64,000 nt of DNA from Hyphomicrobiales bacterium (GTDB taxonomy: Bacteria; Pseudomonadota; Alphaproteobacteria; Rhizobiales; Xanthobacteraceae): the NCBI GenBank assembly GCA_009377695.1, contig WHTP01000003.1, forward strand, positions 33,901 through 97,900. The letters are read 5' to 3'. This document shows positions 59,821 to 64,000 of the stretch, one piece after another (the first letter of the stretch is position 1; each line of letters begins with the position of its first letter). The translations under genes and the position numbers were made by a program. Under the pieces are notes generated by a model. The model had not been told where the DNA came from. It saw only the letters and a list, made by a program, of their open reading frames with translations, and made no database searches.

Positions 59821-60954
59821 TCATCGAGGCGACAGTCCGAGTGACGTAACCGTCTCGCTGATTTTCTTCGCGACGCGTCGATTGCCTCTTGGCGAGATAT
59901 GCAAAATGTCGACGTGAACAACTTCGTCGCCGTCCAGAACCTGTATGAGGTCGTGAAACTCCCCTGAACTGGCGACCTTCTGGCGTAGCAGGGGGTAGAC
60001 GGCCTCGTACTGGGGCCGCAGACCGTTGAACTCTCGCCGAAAGGACCTTCCGCGGAGGTGGTCGTACGGTGTCCGACTGAACATCAAGACTGGCTGCAGG
60101 AACGCAACGAACTTTCCGCCGTAGGACTTAACGAGCTTTCCGGCTACATCCCAATCGCGCAACAGACCGTCTGCAATGCGCTCGGCCTTCTTGGGATTGG
60201 CGTCACAATCACGGTGATAGTCGGGATTTTCGCTGACAGCCCGCGTTAGCCGTGATGTGAGGTGGTCCCGGACCTCGAGCGCCGGCGCAAGGAAGGCAGT
60301 GAAGGAAGCGGGGTTGACGTTCTGTCGCAGAACAGCGCCAATCCTCGCTTCCATTCTATGGGAGCCAAACCTGAAGCCTTCCACGCATTTAACATACACC
60401 TCGTTGATCCCGTCGTAGAATACGACCAGATCCGGCCGGTGGCCTTCCTGAATAAGTTGCATGAGCATGGCGAGGCTCTGCTGCGCCACCCAGCCGCTCT
60501 CGCCGAAGTTCTCGGCGCGGAATCCGGCTATCGCCGCGAACTGGGATGGAATCGTGCCGGCGTCATTCGACCCAGAGCCCCACATCGTGGAGCCTCCGAA
60601 GAAATAGGCGCTCTTGGCGCCGGGTGCGGCGGAGTTAGTGGTGCGCCTCTGAAGATAGGGTCCCTCGATGTTTATCGCTTCGCCCGCGAAGGCGTCGGTC
60701 CGCCAACCAACAAAGCTTCGATAGACCGTCTTGGTACGACGCTTTTCGCGTTGGTAGGCCGGGAGCCAATCAGCGTCGACCGCGGAGTAACTTGGGGAGA
60801 TCGCGGCTGAGGCGCGGTTCGGCCTTATGGTGCTGAACAGATCGGAGATCGCGGCCACAGTTGGTATCGACCAATAGATGACGTTGACAAGGACGAATGC
60901 GATCAAGAGATTGATCCCGATTACCTTCAGCGCATTCTTGAAGTTCTTTCTCAT
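59821..60954 (-). CDS. Membrane-anchored SGNH/GDSL-type hydrolase
   Basis: A 377-residue protein with one N-terminal span ('ALKVIGINLLIAFVLVNVIYWSIPTVA'). The SGNH fold lies outside: block I 'YFFGGSTMWGSGSND' (S122), block II 'AENFGESGWVAQQSL' (Gly/oxyanion), block III 'LVVFYDGINEVY' (N184), and block V 'HVDILHISPRGNRRVA' with a catalytic His. Relatives remove acyl or acetyl groups from polysaccharides or lipids. I chose ATG 60954 because it places the span at the N-terminus; the frame is open to 61023. It is divergent from miaA. Confidence 0.8.
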   Translation of the reverse strand: MRKNFKNALKVIGINLLIAFVLVNVIYWSIPTVAAISDLFSTIRPNRASAAISPSYSAVDADWLPAYQREKRRTKTVYRSFVGWRTDAFAGEAINIEGPYLQRRTTNSAAPGAKSAYFFGGSTMWGSGSNDAGTIPSQFAAIAGFRAENFGESGWVAQQSLAMLMQLIQEGHRPDLVVFYDGINEVYVKCVEGFRFGSHRMEARIGAVLRQNVNPASFTAFLAPALEVRDHLTSRLTRAVSENPDYHRDCDANPKKAERIADGLLRDWDVAGKLVKSYGGKFVAFLQPVLMFSRTPYDHLRGRSFRREFNGLRPQYEAVYPLLRQKVASSGEFHDLIQVLDGDEVVHVDILHISPRGNRRVAKKISETVTSLGLSPR

Positions 60955-61123
60955 GATGAGCCCTGTCGAACCTTGCCTGAGGGGTCTCGGCTCCTCGCGC
61001 CACAAACCAATTCGATCGCTCACCGCGAGATGCTTCGTATCTGCCTCACCATGATCCCGCTTCGAGGCGTTGGCGCGATTTTCGCGGTTGATTTCAATTC
61101 CATCGGCGGTCTAGCTCATTGTC

Positions 61124-62068
61124 ATGGCCAGACCCGACGCGCTCCTAGTAGCTGGGCCGACGACCAGCGGCAAGTCGGCGCTTGCGCTCGCGTTGGCCGA
61201 GAAACTCGGCGGCACCGTGATCAACGCGGATTCCATGCAGGTCTATCGCGATCTGCGGATCATCACCGCGCGGCCGACTGCAGCCGACGTGGCGCGGGTG
61301 CCGCATCTGCTTTACGGCCACGTCGATGCGGCCGAGAATTATTCGGTCGGCCGCTGGTGCGTCGATGCACAGGCCGCAATCGCGGAAACGCGAGAGGCCG
61401 GGCGGCTCCCGATTTTGGTCGGCGGTACCGGGCTTTATTTCAAGGGGCTGACACAGGGGCTCGCCGCGGTGCCGCCGATTCCGGCCGGCGTCCGTGCAGC
61501 GATCCGTGCGCGGCTCGCAGCCGAGGGCGTCGCGCCTCTGCATGCGGAGCTGATGCAGCGCGATCCTGTCGCGGCACAGCGGCTGATGCCGGGCGATCGC
61601 TCCCGCATTACCCGCGCACTGGAGGTCATCCTGGCAACTGGCCGTTCGCTTTCGGAGTGGCACTTCGAGGGCATGCCGCATAGCGCGTCGAAGACGCGGG
61701 TAAATGCGCTTATGCCGATCGATGCGTTGCGTGCGGTTAAGATATTCCTCGACGTCGAGCGCGCCGAGCTCTACCGCCGAATCGACGTGCGCTTCGATGC
61801 GATGGTTGCGGGCGGCGCCCTCGATGAGGTGAGAACGCTTGCGGAGCGCAGGCTCGATGCAACGTTGCCGGCGATGAAGGCGCATGGGGTGCCATGGCTG
61901 ATCCGTTATATTAATGGCGAGATGCCCCTCGACGAGGCCGCGGAGGGCGGCAAGCGCGACACGCGCCGCTACACGAAGCGCCAAGCCACCTGGTTTCGGA
62001 ATCAGTTGCCTGATTTTGTCTGGGTAGCGCCGGCGGAGGCAGAGCGGAAGGTGATGAGTGCCTTCTAG
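61124..62068 (+). CDS. miaA: tRNA dimethylallyltransferase
   Basis: A 314-residue enzyme adding a dimethylallyl group to A37 of UNN-reading tRNAs. P-loop GPTTSGKS at residues 11-18, '[20 protein letters not shown]' (catalytic Asp region), '[14 protein letters not shown]', '[17 protein letters not shown]', '[22 protein letters not shown]', and '[17 protein letters not shown]'. Length is standard. Its stop codon TAG at 62066-62068 is the first CTAG of a type B palindrome, so the protein ends ...VMSAF at the repeat edge. Confidence 0.97.
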   Translation: MARPDALLVAGPTTSGKSALALALAEKLGGTVINADSMQVYRDLRIITARPTAADVARVPHLLYGHVDAAENYSVGRWCVDAQAAIAETREAGRLPILVGGTGLYFKGLTQGLAAVPPIPAGVRAAIRARLAAEGVAPLHAELMQRDPVAAQRLMPGDRSRITRALEVILATGRSLSEWHFEGMPHSASKTRVNALMPIDALRAVKIFLDVERAELYRRIDVRFDAMVAGGALDEVRTLAERRLDATLPAMKAHGVPWLIRYINGEMPLDEAAEGGKRDTRRYTKRQATWFRNQLPDFVWVAPAEAERKVMSAF

Positions 62069-62139
62069 TGTCCCGATTCCGAAGTTCGTACCATTTTGCG
62101 GCGGCCTCCTATACGAACTTCAGAATCGAAGGACACTAG
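62065..62139. repeat. CTAG palindromic element, type B
   Basis: CTAG at 62065-62068 and 62136-62139 bound arms GATTCCGAAGTTCGTA and TACGAACTTCAGAATCGAAG. The spacer CAACTCATTGAAT leads to a type C element. This is the same B-C composite as at 30.8 kb, inverted. Confidence 0.93.
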
Positions 62140-62152
62140 CAACTCATTGAAT

Positions 62153-62230
62153 CGAGTGTGGCTTTGGTTCAGAAGTCCGCATGTCGGACTCGCCGCGAGA
62201 ATGATGCGGGCTTCTGAACCGCCACACTAG
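62153..62230. repeat. CTAG palindromic element, type C
   Basis: A drifted CGAG at 62153-62156 and CTAG at 62227-62230 bound arms GTGTGGCTTTGGTTCAGAAG and CTTCTGAACCGCCACAC. Centre GTCGGACTCGCCGCGAGAAT matches the truncated copy at 8551. Confidence 0.93.
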
Positions 62231-62304
62231 CCTGACGCCTTTAACGTCCAGGGGTGGACGGCGGCGCCGGATGATCCCCGTTGCGCGGCTGCGCTGTCCG
62301 CGGA

Positions 62305-62541
62305 CTACTCCGCGGTCGGAATATTGGCGCCAAGGCGGGTCACGGCGACGCGCAGGGCGGGCTTGTCCAAGAGTCGCCTGATTTGGCGCATGCAGCGAGA
62401 TGGATTTCGATCGGGATCGTAGTCGTCGATGACGGTCAGTGCTTCACGCAGCACCTGCACCAAGACCTCCAGATCTTTCGCAGGCTCAGGAGAGTGCCGG
62501 GGTTCGGGACGTCGTCCCTGTGGCAAGCGTATATCGGCCAT
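62305..62541 (-). CDS. Conserved hypothetical protein, 78 residues
   Basis: 'MADIRLPQGRRPEPRHSPEPAKDLEVLVQVLREALTVIDDYDPDRNPSRCMRQIRRLLDKPALRVAVTRLGANIPTAE': a basic, proline-rich N-terminus followed by helices. I recognise similar small proteins in related genomes, with no function. The ribosome site is weak, but the composition is clearly coding-like. Confidence 0.65.
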   Translation of the reverse strand: MADIRLPQGRRPEPRHSPEPAKDLEVLVQVLREALTVIDDYDPDRNPSRCMRQIRRLLDKPALRVAVTRLGANIPTAE

Positions 62542-62725
62542 AACCCGCGCTTTAGGCGTGTCGCGTTACTGACCCATTAAGCGCCGTCATGATTCCTCGG
62601 CGGCATCAACCACATAATACCGTTTGGTTAGAATTTTGTTTGATACGGCTTTGGTCGATGGTAATTCCGTAGGGTGTAATTGCCAAATTCTGGATGGCCG
62701 CGCCTGCAGCTACCCCCTCAACGGT

Positions 62726-63559
62726 TTATCGCGGCACGCGGATGAACAGGTCGTACAGCGTGATGATGACCTCGAACACGATCAACGCAACGATCGTCGC
62801 TTCTAGCCGGATGCTGCGTTGGGTGTCGATCAGATCGGTAAGCGCGCCGGTCGTCGCACTAATGATGCTTAGCTTCTGGGCGAGGGCGGCGGCGCGCTCC
62901 TTGAGCTCATATTCATCGGCGAGCCGCGCGTGGAGACGTTCGAATTGTGGATGATCCCACAAGACGTCCGGCTTTTCCCCGACCTCGATCATGCCCGAGA
63001 TCCGCTGTTGCACCAGCAGCGCCTGCCCGATGGTTTGCAGCATTTGCCGCCGGTTCTTTGGCGAGCGGCCCGTGCTTGCCAGTTGCGCAGCGAACGGCTC
63101 GATGACGTTGAAGACCTCGCTCACGTCGCGCTCATCGCGAGCCAAGGCAACGTTCTTGGCCAAGGTATCGGCAATCACCAGCAGCCGGGGAGGCGAAAGA
63201 TCGCGCACGCAAATGGGTCCGCCGGGCACGAACTGCTCTTCGCCGTCGGCGACGATCTCGATTGTGACCGTCTCGTCTTCAAGTCGCGCGAACGGAGCGA
63301 CGATGCGCGGACGTAACCCACGCAGCACCTCATCTTCCTCAACAGTAGAAAGGCCGATGAGCACCACCGCGCCGAAGCGAAACAGCACGACTTCGCCGGC
63401 GCCGCCGGCCCTGAAGGCAATTGGGTTGGTCGAGATCATGTCGCTGCGCTCGAGTCCCGCCGTGTCGATCCGCTCGCCAAGCAGGATCGCGCGCGCAGTC
63501 AGGCGGCGTGGCGTCGCCGATACCGGCAATGGATTATTGGACGGTTGCGGCGCCGTCAT
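62726..63559 (-). CDS. RMND1/Rmd1-like (DUF155) membrane protein
   Basis: A 277-residue protein: 'LTARAILLGERIDTAGLERSDMISTNPIAFRAGGAGEVVLFRFGAVVLIGLSTVEEDEVLRGL', 'LLVIADTLAKNVALARDERDVSEVFNVIEPFAAQLASTGRSPKNRRQMLQTIGQALLVQQRISGMIEVGEKPDVLWDHPQFERLHARLADEYELKERAAALAQKLSII', then one C-terminal span 'IVALIVFEVIITLYDLFIRVPR'. This is the DUF155 family, tail-anchored; eukaryotic members support mitochondrial translation. Bacterial role unknown. Confidence 0.9.
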   Translation of the reverse strand: MTAPQPSNNPLPVSATPRRLTARAILLGERIDTAGLERSDMISTNPIAFRAGGAGEVVLFRFGAVVLIGLSTVEEDEVLRGLRPRIVAPFARLEDETVTIEIVADGEEQFVPGGPICVRDLSPPRLLVIADTLAKNVALARDERDVSEVFNVIEPFAAQLASTGRSPKNRRQMLQTIGQALLVQQRISGMIEVGEKPDVLWDHPQFERLHARLADEYELKERAAALAQKLSIISATTGALTDLIDTQRSIRLEATIVALIVFEVIITLYDLFIRVPR

Positions 63560-63638
63560 GAATCATCCTTGTCTGCCGAGACCCACACATTAGCGGAACT
63601 CGCACGAGCGGAACCGCACGGGCGGTTCCTCCTGGGCA

Positions 63639-64000
63639 TCAGTCGTAGATCGTCTCGATATAATGCTCGGAATCGATTACCGCTTCGATGACAGTCGGAC
63701 CTTGCGCAGTCAGCGCAGATGTCACGGCTGCTTCAAGCGCATCCGCGCTGCGCACGCCAATCGCGGGTACGCCGAAATAGTGCGCCGGCGGATCGCGGTA
63801 GTCCTCCTCCTGCAATTCCGTTCCGTAGAGCGGAAGCTGCCGACGGATCTGCTTCACCCTGATGAGGCCGAGCCATTTGTCGTCGAGCACGACAATGGGA
63901 AGCGTGAGGCCAAGGCGCTTCGCCGTGGCCACCTCGCCACAGGTCATCTGGAAGCAGCCGTCGCCGATCAGACATACCGCCGGCAGGTCGGGCCGTGCGA
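63639..64000 (-). CDS. ThDP-dependent enzyme, C-terminal part (acetolactate synthase-like)
   Basis: The frame runs off the right edge; about 120 C-terminal residues are visible. 'PAVCLIGDGCFQMTCGEVATAKRLGLTLPIVVLDDKWLGLIRVKQIRRQ' contains the GDG start of the diphosphate/Mg site and the following 'VLDD.W.G' in place of the usual N..YG. 'PAHYFGVPAIGVRSADALEAAVTSALTAQGPTVIEAVID' closes the PYR/PP fold. Acetolactate synthase, glyoxylate carboligase and benzoylformate decarboxylase share this end; the part seen does not decide. Confidence 0.88.
   Translation of the reverse strand, partial: ARPDLPAVCLIGDGCFQMTCGEVATAKRLGLTLPIVVLDDKWLGLIRVKQIRRQLPLYGTELQEEDYRDPPAHYFGVPAIGVRSADALEAAVTSALTAQGPTVIEAVIDSEHYIETIYD

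Noticed and set aside
5422..62230. Possible CRISPR array from repeated palindromes
   Set aside because: The copies are dispersed or paired, differ in stem type, and have no regular spacers or cas genes.

Overview
The window is about 64 kb of high-GC chromosomal DNA from an alphaproteobacterium, most likely a Hyphomicrobiales member close to Bradyrhizobium, Rhodopseudomonas or Pseudolabrys. The evidence is a circularly permuted two-piece tmRNA gene with tag ANDNYAPVAQAA, a run of family-typical genes (SspB, DUF4169, DUF1488, DUF3597, YcjX/YcjF, HflKC-DUF2065-DegP, thyA-folA), and many tripartite tricarboxylate transporter (TTT/Bug) solute-binding proteins. All names come from reading the translated sequence; no database search was possible.

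Layout. 1-4.2 kb: two orphan Bug solute-binding proteins, an NTF2-like protein, a broken cupin-like gene and a NitT/TauT-type binding protein. 4.5-18.5 kb: an accessory stretch of small proteins, two orphan ParA-like ATPases, a ParB-like domain protein, an L,D-transpeptidase, stress-type small proteins, a DMT transporter and a tandem pair of outer-membrane beta-barrel genes. Several short genes here are frameshifted or decayed. 18.5-30 kb: UvrD/PcrA helicase with palindromic repeats inserted in frame, a thioesterase, ycjX-ycjF, a FAD-linked oxidase and a large AsmA protein. 30-34 kb: RHH and DUF4169 genes, fumC, sspB and a truncated alpha-hydroxy-acid dehydrogenase.

34.17-44.99 kb is a discrete 10.8-kb integrated element bounded by a 14-bp direct repeat. 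It lies at the 3' end of ssrA (tmRNA) and carries a tyrosine integrase, an AlpA-like regulator and a complete HK97-type head/packaging set (connector, HNH, large terminase, major capsid, prohead protease, portal). It has no recognisable tail, lysis or replication genes. It looks like a capsid-forming phage satellite (cf-PICI-like) with an unusual gene order, plus an orphan FtsH/M41-type HEAGH protein.

45-64 kb: ssrA, a split chromate transporter, two convergent TTT transporter operons, thyA-folA, hflK-hflC-DUF2065-degP (membrane protein quality control), DUF1015, an SGNH hydrolase, miaA, an RMND1-like membrane protein and the 3' part of a ThDP-dependent enzyme.

A family of 75-80 bp palindromes with CTAGTG...CACTAG ends occurs at six loci, nearly always as neighbouring pairs of different stem types. 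At four of these loci the terminal CTAG supplies the TAG stop codon of the adjacent gene (ParB-like, ABM monooxygenase, fumC, miaA). This suggests small non-autonomous elements that target CTAG. Removing the satellite in silico would place ssrA within about 1 kb of sspB, the adaptor that delivers tmRNA-tagged proteins to ClpXP.
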